Position numbers and translations under genes: made by a program
Part shown: one piece after another, positions 12,801-25,078 of the stretch
How positions within the stretch are numbered: the stretch's first letter is position 1
Layout: every line of letters begins with the position of its first letter
The notes under the pieces: generated by a model
Databases searched by the model: none
Seen by the model: only the letters and a program-made list of their open reading frames with translations
What the model was told of the DNA's origin: nothing
DNA from: Paramecium pentaurelia
Lineage: Eukaryota > Ciliophora > Oligohymenophorea > Peniculida > Parameciidae
Length of the DNA: 64,000 nt
Assembly (NCBI GenBank): GCA_905183005.1
Contig: CAJJDO010000100.1
Coordinates: 8,285 to 72,284, forward strand
Direction: 5' to 3'

Positions 12801-14313
12801 CATGAACTGTGCAAAATGATAACCACTCTTCACATTCTTGATTAGTCTCATAATATCGTGGAGCACTATTACAAGTTTTTTCAATACATCCTGTATTAAC
12901 TCTACAAATTGTTCCATTTGAATCTATCTAACACAACTAAATGTCAGAAATATTTTCACATAAATAATCTACACAACTCAATAAATCTGAGCTATAAGTA
13001 CACAATAGATTTGCTTCTTGGCATTATTAATGATTACTGTAAGTTGGAAATTTCAATTAATTACATTTGAATAATTAGCATTTACCATCTAACCAAAAAC
13101 ATCTTTCTTAATTATAATTAAATTCACAAAATTATTCTTATAATATCTTATCACAAACATCTGGTGTCTCTTAACATCCACCATCTAGTTTACCTATACA
13201 ATTTCCATATTGCTTACAATCTGTGTTACTATAATGAGTTGAAGCATGATAACATTGTCTTTTTTCACATCTATTTTTATACCATATACAATCTTATTAT
13301 TAAAGCGACTAGCAATCTACTTCAGCAACATAACCTTCACATGTTTTAGGTCTCTATTTACATCCTCCATTTTCAGATGTTACACAATCCAAAAAATTAT
13401 CGTAATCCTAACATTATTGATAATTTTATAGTTAGTATAAGGCAGTGTCACAGCTCTTGATTTTACATTAATTTTAATGATATATACACTTTGTTCCATA
13501 AGCATCTGTAACACAATTTTATTTATTCTTAACATCGCTGCATTGCTTTCTTTAGATACAATGAATTCCATTAGATGTACATTCACTCAAATAAGATTTA
13601 CATATGTAATCTTCAGAAAAATGGAGATTTTCACATATTTTTTCAACACATTTGCTATTTTTAGAATCCCAAAAACAATTTTCTTTTTTTTATTTACTTT
13701 CAAAGCATTAAAAATCATATAAATATTAGGTACATGAATCCTTTTAATTAATACATCCATAACCTTTTTCATCCACAGTACAGCCATCTAAACCTTATTT
13801 ACACATAATATGACTCGATAAATAGAATGGAAGTTCTTAACAAATAGTCACATCTCTACATTTTTTTTCCATCCCCTATTCCCAAATACAGTACTAACCA
13901 TTTTTATTTTTGTTTGCACATGCCATTTCTGTTTTGTATTAATTACATTCCTATATTTCAACACACTTTTAGCCATCTGAAACACATCTATATGATGATT
14001 ATTAGCAATAGTCTTTCTTAAATAAGATACAATCAATAAACTTAATACATTAGCCCAAATAAAAACCACATTACTACTATACTCTACAGTCTTCTTCTGC
14101 AAAACTATTACATGTGTTCTAATTCTAATCCTCTTCGTTGTATATTCGACCAGATTGTAAAATACAAACATCATTCTTCCAGGAGCAAAAACCAGAGTTT
14201 TTACAGTCATTTTAACTTTGAACATGTCCACAGACACATTTTTTTGAGACTTCTTCACTTCTTATTGATAGAAATATAAAAAACAAGACGTAATAGCAAT
14301 TTAAAAATATCAT
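6844..14313 (-). CDS. giant Cys-rich membrane protein, PSA-like repeats plus Myxo-type disulfide repeats
   Basis: One uninterrupted frame of 2490 codons (2489 residues plus TGA 6844-6846), without introns. The start at 14313 gives a signal peptide, MIFLNCYYVLFFIFLSIRS. From about residue 25 to 1,780 the protein is a dense array of Cys modules with the W-x-C and C-x(n)-C periodicity of the Paramecium surface antigen (PSA) domain, for example CYW, CFWD and GTKCIYH. Near residues 1,790-1,940 (DNA about 8500-8960) come three units of the CGDG...EQCDDGN...DGC...C type, the Myxococcus-type disulfide repeat. The last 550 or so residues form a beta-like juxtamembrane region and several transmembrane helices (for example YIIFIISGISFLCG, LLLIIIFGFINFLIS). 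Surface immobilisation antigens are GPI-anchored; this one instead looks multi-spanning. It probably acts at the cell surface or in secretory membranes; the ligand is unknown. Confidence 0.85.
8500..8960 (-). repeat. three Myxococcus-type disulfide repeats within the giant gene
   Basis: Three successive protein units each carry CG[ND]G, then EQCDDGN, then DGC and a following C, spaced about 45-60 residues apart. They are separated by short C-x2-C rich linkers. The underlying DNA shows recurring reverse complements of the same phrase, visible on the plus strand as repeated ccatcatcacattatt strings. Confidence 0.75.
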
Positions 14314-14451
14314 TTTTAACCCATTGAATGATTTTTAGGTTTAATAATAACAAATTCTATATTGACTCATGTTTAACTGTGATTATGATATTCAATCTAA
14401 TTAGAGGTAATCTTTTCAGTCGATAATAAAAATATGAACTTAAACTCTTAA

Positions 14452-14920
14452 TCATTAACTCGACTCATAATAATAATAATAAATTTAGAGAAATGTAATA
14501 GCAGTATTTATATTATCTTAAAAAAATTGATTATAAATTGTTTTCAAACCCTATTGATGATATATTAATTTTCTTTAAGATGATTTTAAAGTACATTCAT
14601 TTTCCTTTTGTACATTGATAAATTTATATTATAAGATGGTTTATGATTTACTCTAATAAATCTAACAGTAGCTATAATTCTTTCCTCTATCATTGTTTTT
14701 TTCCCTACTTTTTAATTGTTAAATTTTATTTTTATTTAGCTGATTTCTCTGCTCTAAATTTTTTTTTATTTGAATTCTTATCAGTTCTTTTTCTATAATT
14801 GATTAGACTCTATGATCAGATTCTTTTTTACTTTTTTTTTAAATGTTTGTTAAAGTAAATTTGAAGTGAAAGAAAAATTGTTGATACAATTAACAATTTT
14901 GAAGAATTTGATGAATTCAA
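14452..14920 (-). pseudogene. Gln/Lys-rich coding relic upstream of the giant gene
   Basis: A minus-strand frame is open from about 14920 to TGA 14452-14454 and reads like protein: ESDHRVQSIIEKELIRIQ, then NNDRGKNYSYCQIYQSKSQ, then QGLKTIYNQFFQDNINTAI. There is no ATG at its 5' end, and a TGA precedes it in frame. It lies 139 bp upstream of the giant Cys-rich gene on the same strand. It could be the 3' exon of a decayed neighbour. No family is recognised. Confidence 0.35.
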
Positions 14921-16291
14921 ATTATGATAAAGAATTCAATTTAAACTTCGATATCATGTATATTGCAAAAGATCAAAGCAATATATTAAATTTAAGTTTC
15001 TTTAGATAGTGTTTGAATTTTAATGATTATTTAAAACATCATCAAATTCATCTGAGATATTATCAAAATATGTAAAAGTACCCATTATTTCTTTGTTCTG
15101 TAAAATGATATTAAAATTAATAGTTGTTATATGGTTTCTTATTTTATAAATTTATATAAATAATTAAGATATCCCTTATATTAAAGACAAGAGGAAAAAT
15201 TAAAAAAAAATTAATCTTCAAATAAGTAAATAAGGGAACAACGAGAGTCATATTATAAAGAGAATTTATTATTCAAATTAACACAATAAGAAAATTTTCA
15301 AATATTCCAAAAACTAATATAATTATAATTATTAAATTTGATTTGTGATTGTATGAAATGAAAAAATAATTATTCAAAATTTGTTAATAATATAATTATG
15401 GTTTCTTTTAATAGAAGTAACAATAAAACAGTATTTTGTTTGAAAAAATCAGATACTGACAGGATTAGAAAATCTCATTTTTAGTATGTATGAGGTAATA
15501 TAAAAAATGTCTAAGATATCTAAAATTCATAGAGAGGCATGTTTTTAATTATTTTTTTAAATAAGGTTTTTACTTAAATTACACTTAAATATTTTTTAAT
15601 TCTGAATTTTTAAGGGAAGTACAAATACATGGAATACCATATAAAGTGAATTAATGAGTATTATAAAAAATTATATATTAATACAATTCATTTAATTTTT
15701 TGAATATTCAACTAATCAAAAATTGCCCTGCAGAACTTAATAATTTTTTGTAAATAAGGGAAAAAGAATTGAAAATCAATTTTATCTAGTTTTATTTATT
15801 TAGATATGTTTTATAAAATCACCAAATAAATATAAGGTTATTAAAGACATAAATGTTTAAGGGCATTTTTTGAGAACTTTAAAGAAGAACAATTTTAACC
15901 AAAAATCAAATTTAAATTATTACAAATATGAAGGCCTGAGAAAGGTTTTGTATAAAAATTTCATATCTCTGAACATAAAGATAAAAAATGGCAATTATTA
16001 ATGCATAAATTAGGATAAACAAGAAAAATGTGATCATTAATTGAACTCAAATTAAGTATAAATTTGAATTTTTCATCAAAATTAGTAAATCTATATAATT
16101 AAAGAGAATTAAGTAATGCAAATGTAGAATTGAATTTTCAATAGAATATTTTATCTCAATTATAATCAATTCCAAATCTACTCAAAATCTGAATTTCAAG
16201 TTTACAAAAATCCATTAGATACTTTTATTGACTTTTAGTATAAAACTTAAGTTAGAGTTATAAAAAATCAATATTAAAATAAAAAAACAAA
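14921..16291. other. AT-rich region with weak coding traces
   Basis: A plus-strand stretch around 15900-16190 shows protein-like fragments (for example FISEHKDKKWQLLMHKLGQT and LINLYNQRELSNANVELNF-type text) broken by TGA codons. I could not join them into a gene. The remainder has no feature that I can support. The last 100 bases form the upstream region of the WD40 gene starting at 16292. Confidence 0.3.
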
Positions 16292-19077
16292 ATGTTTGCC
16301 AATTTTGAATAGAAAAGAGATCTAGCTGATATATTTATTTAAGTTAAAGATGTAGATGAACAAATATTCAGTGTTCTATTAGAAATATTTCGAAAGGAAA
16401 AAGTTGAAGACTGTATAGGATACCTTTCAGATAATGGAAATCAAAGACATCTTGAATAATCCATCTTACAAGGAAAGAATTTAACAAAAGTTGGTACTGG
16501 AAAGAAATTGCAAAATATTCACAATAATATGAAAAAAATTACTGATATCTTAATAAAACTTAAAGTTCATGACTATAATTAAAATGACTATTCGACTGAA
16601 GAAAATTAAGAATTTATAAAATTACTTATTAAAAGTATAAAAGATGAGAAACTCTGCTTAGAATTTTTATAATTTTTAGTCCACCTCACGTCAATTGATA
16701 AAACTTTAATCTCATGTGGGTCAAATTCATTTCACATCCTAGTTAAGATGAAGGTAGATCTAAGGAATAAAAATTTTGAAAATATTAAGATCTAAAATAC
16801 TTCTTTGGTCGGCGCTCATTTTGTTAGGTGTAATTTAAGTGGATCAGAATTTAACAATGTTAACATAAGTGGGGTGAATTTGAATGGAGCTTAATTATTT
16901 AATTGTAAATGGATAAACTTAAGAATCCAAGAAATAAATAAATTAAATGGTCATACTCATTTTGTCTAATCAGTCTGTTTGTCTCCTGATGGTACTACTT
17001 TAGCATCTTGTAGCGTAGATAAGTCTATCCTTTTATGGGATATAAAAACAGGAGAATAAAAAGCCTAACTACTTGGTCATACTAATTCTATTCACTCAAT
17101 ATGTTTCTCTCTTGATGGTAAAACAATAGCTTCTGGTAGTGGGGATAAGTCTATCCGTTTATGGGATATTAAAACTGGAGAATAAAAAGCCAAATTTGAT
17201 GGTCATAATAGCATAGTGTACTCAGTTTGTTTCTCTCCTAATGATAATATATTAGCATCTGGTTTTTTTGATTCTTCCATTCGTTTATGGGATATTAAAA
17301 CAGGATAATAAAAAGCCAAATTTGATGGTCATAATAGTATAGTTTACTCAGTCTTCTTTTCTCCCGATGGTACCACATTAGCTTCTGGTAGTGGGGATAA
17401 GTCTATCCGTTTATGGGATGTAAAAACAAAAAAAAAAATTGCTAAATTCGGTGGTCATAATAACACTGTTTATTCAGTCTGTTTCTCTCCTGATGGTACC
17501 ACATTAGCATCTGGTAGTAGAGATTACTCTATCCGCTTATGGGATATTAAAACTGGATCATAAAAATTCAAATTGGAAGGTCATGATGAAACTGTCTACT
17601 CAGTCTGTTTTTCTCCTGATGGTACTACATTAGCATCTGGTAGTGCAGATAACTCTATCCGTTTATGGGATATTAAAACTGGATCATAAAAAATCAAATT
17701 GGAAGGTCATGACGAAACTGTCTTCTCAGTCTTTTTTTCTTCAGATGGAATTATTTTAGCATCTGGCAGTGCAGATAAATCTTTAAATTTATGGGATGTT
17801 TAAATCGGATCATAAAAAACCGAATTAGAAGGTCATTATGACTCTATCTACTCAGTTTGTTTCTCTCCTGATGGAAATACATTAGCATCTGGTAGCGCAG
17901 ATAGTTCTATCCGTTTATGGGATGTAAAAACAGGATCATAAAAAATCGAATTGGAAGGCCATTATGGAACTGTCTACTCAGTTTGTTTCTCTCCTGATGG
18001 AAACACATTAGCATCTGGTAGTGCAGATAGCTCTATCCGTTTATGGGATATCAAAACAGGGAAAGAAAAAGCCTAATTATATGGTCATACTAGCGGAATA
18101 TTTTCAGTTTGTTTCTCTCCTGATGGTACTACATTAGCATCTGGTTGTGCACTTTAGTCTATCCGTTTATGGGATGTTAAAACAGGATCATAAAAAACCG
18201 AATTGGAAGGCCATTATGGGACTGTCTACTCAGTATGTTTCTCTCCTGATGGAAATACGTTAGCATCTGGTAATACAGATAGTCTTATCCATATATGGAA
18301 TATTAATACAGGATAATTAAGAATCAAATTAGAAGGGCATGATGGAAGTATCTTTTCAGTCTGTTTCTCTCCTGATGGAAATACGTTAGCATCTGGTAAT
18401 GCGGATAGTCTTATCCATATATGGAATATTAATACAGGATAATTAAGAATTAAATTAGAAGGTCATGATGGAAGTATCTTTTCAGTCTGTTTCTCTCCTG
18501 ATGGAAATACGTTAGCATCTGGTTGTAGTTATGGTTCTATCTGTTTATGGGATATAAAAAGAGGTAAATTATAAACCAAATTGAACGGTCATGATGGAAA
18601 TGTAACATCAGTCTGTTACTCTCCTGATGGTACTACATTAGCATCTGGTAGTGCAGATAACTCTATCCGTTTATGGGATATTAACACAGGATAATAAAAA
18701 GAAAAATTTAATGGTCTTAGTAGTTGTATTAACTCTGTCTGTTTCTCTCCTGATGGAAATATAATAGGATCAGGTAGCTAGGATAACTCTATCCGTTTAT
18801 GGAATAACCAAACAGGATCCGATATTTAACCTTCTGACAAAAATTTGAAAGATGACTTATTATAATTTTAAACACCATTATTATAACACAATTCTTTAAC
18901 AGGTATAATTTTTCATAATTTTTAGTCCCTTCTAGTTATACTATACTCCTAATATCCAGATAGGCCATATTTCAAGCTTAAGGAGCTCTAATTCTCAAAG
19001 GAAAATTTGAGAATTAATAAGGCATAGATTTAAGAAAATTATTAAAACAAAAAGGTAGTTATATTTTGGACAGCTGA
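16292..19077 (+). CDS. pentapeptide/WD40 protein with 15 near-perfect WD repeats
   Basis: Exons 16292-18902 and 18926-19077 flank a 23-nt intron (18903-18925); 920 residues. Residues 1-170 are helical. Residues 175-215 form a short pentapeptide-repeat-like stretch (HFVRCNLSGSEFNNVNISG). Fifteen 42-residue WD40 units follow, each near the form SVCFSPDGTTLASGS..D.SIRLWD.KTG. The tail after the intron, QAIFQAQGALILKGKFENQQ, is the conserved family ending; without splicing the frame runs into unrelated sequence, which confirms the intron. Fifteen blades imply two stacked propellers. The function is unknown; the family is a protein-interaction scaffold. A related gene lies inverted at 28199-30844. 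Confidence 0.92.
17000..18810 (+). repeat. tandem 126-bp WD40 coding repeats
   Basis: Fifteen 42-codon units sit head to tail in the coding frame. Units 11, 12 and the first half of 13 are almost identical at the DNA level (around 18300-18530, sharing gatggaagtatcttttcagt and acgttagcatctggtaatgc), showing very recent duplication or gene conversion. Confidence 0.9.
18903..18925 (+). other. 23-nt intron in WD40 gene
   Basis: It begins gtataat and ends tttttag. Removal changes frame and restores the conserved C-terminal family sequence, so it is well supported. Confidence 0.88.
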
Positions 19078-20399
19078 TGAAAATTTAAATAGAAGTTAAA
19101 TTGTTTTAAATCAAACATAAATATACAAAATCTTTTATTTTTCCAGTATTTATTTTAAAAAATCTATTTGATTTATTAACTGAGATTTTCATCATTGGTT
19201 TTTTTTCAAAATAATACAAAATACTAATAATCATGAAAAAATTGTTCCTTAAATTTAAAGAAAGGCTCAGTAATAAAAGAAGCCTAAATTATTTTTTAAT
19301 ATGGATGTCGAGATATACATTACCTAACTAATCTTTTTTTTATTATTACATTAAAAAGTTTTTTCTCTAAGTTATAAAAATAAACTAATTAAAGAATCTA
19401 TGATACATTTGTTATTCTTATGTGTTATGATATACGTCATTATACAGCCCTAATGAGTAGATACTGTTTTTTACAATCATATGTTTATATGAATAGAGTT
19501 ATTAATTTAGGCATTACTTACTTATTACAAAACAATTAAGTGAGCATTTTACAGTTTATATAAAAGTGAGCTTAATTTTAAAGGAACTTATATTCCATAG
19601 AATCATTCAATTTTATGATTTTTGTTGTTGCTATTACTTCATGATTTTTTTACAATTACCCATATTAAAAAATTTATCTATAAAATTTTCAAATAAATTA
19701 TATTATCCAAAATTTATTATAGTTCTATTATTTGGAATTCCAGTAGTTTTCAAAGAACGTTTTTCCTTGAAGGGAAGATGGTAAATAAATTAAAGAGTTC
19801 TTTTTTTATAATCTTATTATTTTCATCTCTGCATTTTTGTTATAACTGATATTCTATCAATAAAATTGGATTCTTAACAGACGTGGTATCTATAAGGCAA
19901 CTATTTCTACCAAAATTCTAAAAGAAATTATAATCTGAGGATGAGAACTATATTTTTTTCAATTCATTTTTTTTTATAAGCAAAAATTCTTTGATATTAT
20001 CTTAAAGTAAGAAGTAATCTAAATTTCTAGATAAAGGAGGAAGGTCTTAAGAATAAAATTATTCTAATAAGGACGAAGTTTTCAAATTTCATATTATATA
20101 ATTTCCTATTTTATAGAATTTAATTATGACTTGTTCAATATTAAATTTACTGAGTCACATTTTTTGTTCTTTAAATAGCATATGAAAGAGCCTGTAATGA
20201 AAAATTATATAATAAAAAACTTGCATTATTAAAATAGTCAAAGGCAAAACGGTTACATATCGGAAAGATTCCTTAAATTTAAAATACTTTATGAATAATA
20301 ATCGGATACTATTTGAAAAAAATTCAATAAAATATCAAGATATTATTTTTTTGCATTTATCATATAAAAATCCCTATAGAGGCAAATCTTTGGATGTAT
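19078..20399. other. AT-rich region without a supported gene
   Basis: The longest plus-strand frame (about 19566-19784) gives a hydrophobic, low-complexity peptide with no upstream or downstream support, and I do not call it. Nothing else was seen. Confidence 0.4.
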
Positions 20400-21065
20400 C
20401 AATAATCAGAGTTTAGTGACAATAATAAGAAATTGATATACTGAGGTTATATAATAATTAGAAAATTTTTATAACTCCTAAAAGTTGTTTGAGAGTTTCA
20501 GTAATTATTTTTGTAGTCTCTCCTCTTTCAAATCAATATTTTACTTAACAATCTCATCATAATCATTATATACTGTTGAGATTTTGTTCATTGAGTTTCA
20601 TTAAGCCTCTTTTTATTTCATTAATAATTTTTTACTTCCTTTTCAGTGTGATTATTCTTTCCTGAACTGTTAATAAGATATTATCCTTCATTATTCATGA
20701 ATAAATTACTTTTTGGTTAATCTATATCTTTTCTCATTTCATATCTCTTTCAATCAAGTAAATATATTTTCATTCAGCCTTTCATCTAGTTACTTACATA
20801 TTTTTATTATTTTAATATAAACTATAACAAAAATTTTACTCATTTTAACTTGGTGCTTATACCACATTGGATTAATTTATAAGCTAATTTCTAGCCTCAG
20901 ATATTTTCACATCATTTTTTAATTTTCTGGATTGAAACCTCTATAAATATATCCTCACTTCTATATCTGTGTATCGGATCATTCCTAACTCTGTGTTTCA
21001 TTATCTTTTTAGAATCCTTCTAAAAATTTTTAAGGACTCCTACACTTAGTACTAGTTGTAAATAT
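20400..21065 (-). pseudogene. broken minus-strand coding relic
   Basis: Protein-like pieces occur in sequence on the minus strand but in different frames with TGA between them. They include KKIMKHRVRNDPIHRYRSED followed by IFIEVSIQKIKK and a TGA, then further down NDYDEIVKQNIDLKEERLQK with LLKLSNNFQEL. The second piece looks coiled-coil. No family is recognised. The order and texture suggest one decayed gene of about 650 bp rather than chance. Confidence 0.3.
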
Positions 21066-21392
21066 CAAAAAGTCAAAGAATATTTTTGAAGCTGGGGGCA
21101 AGGTTATTGGGAGCTATTTTCCGAATAAATGATAGAGGTGGTTCCTGGGATTTTTTAAATTTCAACCCTGATTTAATTTTTCATTTAAACATAATATACA
21201 AATTGAATCGTAATAAAAAATTATAATTAATATACATTCTAATTAAGTTTACTTAGTAGATATTTATTTTTGTAATTTAATTTTTATTTATTATATAAAT
21301 ATTTAAATAATATTTGAATTAAGTTATTTATTATATAAAAGACCTCTGAAATTTTACAAGAAATACAATCCAAATTTCTATTAATATTAATT

Positions 21393-21712
21393 ATGAATCA
21401 AAATAACGAAGCTACTAACAAATTTTCGAATTTAGATAATGCCGATAATGTAAATTAACGTGCTTTAAAGAATCTTATACATCAGTTAGACTTTATAGTG
21501 TTTATTTATATAGAATGAAATTCTTGTTTCTTATCCTTAAATTTGATGAGTTACCATTCATATTTGAATATATTTAAAGTATTGAAAAAGAATTTGAGGA
21601 TTCAATTAAACAGTTAAATTAAAAAATGGAATCTGCTAATCAATAATTCAATTTATCTAATAAGGATATAGATCGAAGGATTTAAAATAAAAATAATAAT
21701 TACATTGCTTGA
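21393..21712 (+). CDS. short two-exon ORF, coiled coil, start of a decayed TPR gene?
   Basis: The ATG at 21393 starts MNQNNEATNKFSNLDNADN. A typical 29-nt intron (21485-21513, gttagac...tatag) joins the frame to MKFLFLILKFDELPFIFEY and then SIEKEFEDSIKQLNQKMES, ending at TGA 21712; 96 residues in total. The exon lengths (92 and 199) close in frame, which supports the intron. Downstream plus-strand sequence to about 22330 contains out-of-frame pieces like those of Paramecium TPR proteins, so this may be the surviving 5' end of a larger gene. Coiled coil is likely in residues 50-80. The function is unknown. Confidence 0.45.
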
Positions 21713-21929
21713 ATTCTAAATATATTAATTCTTTCTTTACACAAAGTATTTAATTCAACACATTAAAAAAAATTTATAATATTTCATTCAGTGTTATTTA
21801 AAATTAATTATATATCACAAGAATGATATTGAGTAGATAATCACTTTATAAAATTAAGCTATATACTAACTTCTAAGATTCAAACTAATTATATTGAGAT
21901 GATAAAAATATTGAAGAGGTAGATATTGT

Positions 21930-22335
21930 AATGAGCAATCATTAATTTTAATTAAAAAACCAATCATCATTAAGGGGCACAGGTATCTTAATTATTTAAT
22001 TTGTTTACTAGAAGTTTTTTATGTTCATTAATTATTTATTATAAGATTGTTTGTTAAATATTAGGAAGCAAAAATTTGGGCAGATCAAGCATTATAAATA
22101 TATCCAAAGTATTGTAATTGACATTATATATCAAGAATTTGATTTTTGTATTAAAAGGTGACTCATTATAATAAAATTTGAAATCTCTCAGTCTAAGCCA
22201 TCTAATAAGTAAGGATGGTATAAAAAGAAACTCAAAATCTTAAAATATCCTCATTTTTCCTAAAATTTATTTGAAATTTAAGTCTAAAAAACTTATCTAG
22301 AATAAGGTGGAATTGTTAATTATAAAGAATTGAAT
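21930..22335 (+). pseudogene. TPR-like coding relic
   Basis: After an intron-like 29-mer (gtatcttaatt...tttactag) the sequence gives KYQEAKIWADQALQIYPKYC, a good match to the Paramecium TPR phrase in which each unit ends in A..Y..N or P....N. It is followed in another frame by LKGDSLQQNLKSLS and a Lys-rich tail. TGA codons and shifts interrupt the units. This is most likely a decayed TPR gene. Confidence 0.4.
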
Positions 22336-25078
22336 TTGGTAATTTTTAATGCTTTTTTTTGTTACAAAATTGAGAAGATGCTTCAGAAAACATATATTAT
22401 TTTTTTTACAATATAACTTAACTTTAACTAAGAATTTTAGACTTTAAGAATTATTGATGGATTTTGTTACTATATTTAAAAAATAATGATAATGGTAATT
22501 GTGACCTTTAGAAGATAATGTAGAAATAAATGTTAAAGTAATATATTTACAAAAAAATTCTTTAAGTATAATTTTAAAGGATTTAAGGCAGATTTACCAT
22601 AAATTAATATTCACAAATACTTCCTAATCCGGAATCAATAAATTCTATAAAAAATGTGAAGATTCAGATTTATAAGTTTTACTTAATTTATTTGATTTGT
22701 AGGAACATAACTATAACATTCGAAATTAATAGAAATAATCAAAATTAAATAAGCTCAATTTATTAATACAAGAATTTTAGAATATTTCATAAATCTCAAA
22801 TTGCTATACTAAATTTTGAAAGACTGAGGTTTTCTCTTAGAAAAGTAAATCCAAAAAATAATATTTTAGTTTTGGAATATTCAACATCAAATGATATAGT
22901 AATTATATTCTGGAGAATAAAATAGATTTTAGAACTAATCGAAGGTATTATTTAAATGATTTATAAACCAGGATTAATTTTGTATAGTCAAATAAAATTT
23001 CATCTACATCTTCAGACTTCTTGATATTCTTTTTTATTATTTAAATCTATTTTAATTTATAATCACTCATTTATCATAAAAACACATAATTTTATTTTTG
23101 TAATATAAAAATTAAATAAAAAATTAAAGGATTGAGAGTATGTTGATAGATTAAGGAGCTAGCGATTTAACTCTCTTTCTGTCTCCAATTTCGAAACTCT
23201 ACTTAAACGAAAATCTGCTTGAAAATGACAAAATAATTCATACTAACAATCTGGAGTCGCTAATATATCAATAACGAAAGCAGGAGTCAATTATGCTTGT
23301 TTGAGATAAAAATTTGAAGTTGAATATCATAGCACCTAAACTATTATTTTAGCACTTGAATTACTAGAATTTATATTAGCAAATATGAATATTATGAAAT
23401 ATTTATCGCTCTCAATTTCTGCTGCCTTTCCAAGCAGTTAAGTTTAGGGTTTTATTTAAGAAGAAATAAAACCTTAAATAATAAAGTTTGCTCTCTTAGA
23501 TTTTATAACCTTTATGGTTAAATTTTTTTCCCTTTTTGTGTATAATTTTGCTTTATAATTTTATGTGCTTTAAATAAAGTAATCATTTCCTAAATTTGGT
23601 TTTTATTTCAAAGAAAAAGACTTATTTCATACACATAGGCTTAATAATATTATTGAAGTCATAATCACATATGAGTTTAAACAATGTTGCTTAAATGAAA
23701 GGCCGATTACATCAAATAATATTACTGCAAAGATAAAAAAGCTGGAGAAGTTTCTATTTACATTAAATCTTGAAATAATTAAATTATTTACATTAAATAT
23801 GATTGAATATTGTTAAATTCATTTCAGCTTCCATCGAATAAAATTGAAATTAGAATCAAAAATCTTTTCCAAATAAAAAAATAATTCGATAAAATTATTA
23901 GTTCAATAGTAATTCTTAATCATGTGATTGAGAATATAACAGATTAATGAGAGAGGATTGTATTTCTTAAAATGTGTATCAGAAATAAGGAAATTGAGAG
24001 AAAAAATAATGGTAATGAGGGTATTTATTTAGGAATAGTTTGGACTCAAAAAAATTCATATGAATTTTGAAATGGACATATGATTAGTTAAAACTTCATA
24101 ATTACACTTTAAATGATAATTTGGAATTTAATAAGTTTTAAATCGTTACATAGCTTTAGTCTAAATTTTTTAATTGGAATTTAACAAGTGTATGTTTGTG
24201 ATAGAATTAACTAATTGAATTCTGGATTTTTGATTGTTGTGAATAGTTGTTGTAAACCCTGTAATAATGAGAGTATATATCATTTATTCTTGTAAATCTT
24301 TTGTATTGAATAATAAACAGAGTAAAATCGATATTTAATTATCATAAAACAATTTATATTACTCAATTCTGAATGAGCTTTATCATAAGAATAATAGGAA
24401 GGCTAAAGTTGTTTTGCATTAAATTCAAAGCGCTTTTCTTGTCAAAATTGACATATGGGGAATTTCAATTTTAGTCTTATTTTTCTAAGTTATCTTAATA
24501 AAATATAAACTGCTCTTGTTGTAAAGAATACTTGAAAAGTTAGCGATACTTAAAAATTTCTAAATTTAAAACTCATACTTTTTAGAGAACCCAAACTCCA
24601 TTCAATTTTACTTTAACCTATTGGAAACAATCTTCTTTATAATATATCTTCCTAAAAATGACTTATTTCTGAGATTCCAAATTTTAAAGGATGATTAATA
24701 TTAAATTAACTTGATTTTATAATTATTATATCAATCAAGTTAACTTAATATTCTAAGTAATAGATTTTTCACCTTAACATTTTGATAGTTTAATTATCTG
24801 ATACTGAGTGAGATTGATATCAATTATCCAAACCCAAACTATTTTTTAGTTTTGATTATTTTATAAAGGATCGATCTTTATTTATGTAATATTGATAGAT
24901 TCCATTTAAGAATTAATCTCATTATTAATACATTTATAGCCTCAGTTCAAAATATATCATGTTAATAAGTAGAATATTTTAAATAAAAAATTAATATGAT
25001 AATTTCAAATATTCATCTATATTAACACTATATAAAGAATAATAGAAAATTTATTAATTATTATAAAAGGAATTTTTA
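22336..25078. other. AT-rich region, one foldback, no supported gene
   Basis: Frames are short on both strands and contain frequent TGA. A small inverted repeat lies at 23446-23475. No tRNA-like or other RNA structure was recognised by eye. Confidence 0.4.
23446..23475. repeat. short inverted repeat (12-bp arms, 6-nt loop)
   Basis: The left arm agggttttattt and right arm aaataaaacctt pair at 11 of 12 positions around the loop aagaag. It sits in an otherwise featureless AT-rich stretch. It could be a hairpin in a transcript or simply chance. Confidence 0.4.

Noticed and set aside
13848..14258. 136-residue standard-code frame on the minus strand
   Set aside because: It overlaps the giant Cys-rich gene in another frame on the same strand. 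The overlapping frame has the signal peptide and Cys periodicity and stays open for 2489 codons.
19566..19784. 72-residue plus-strand frame
   Set aside because: Low-complexity hydrophobic text, no intron or neighbour support, and such frames are expected by chance when TGA is the only stop.
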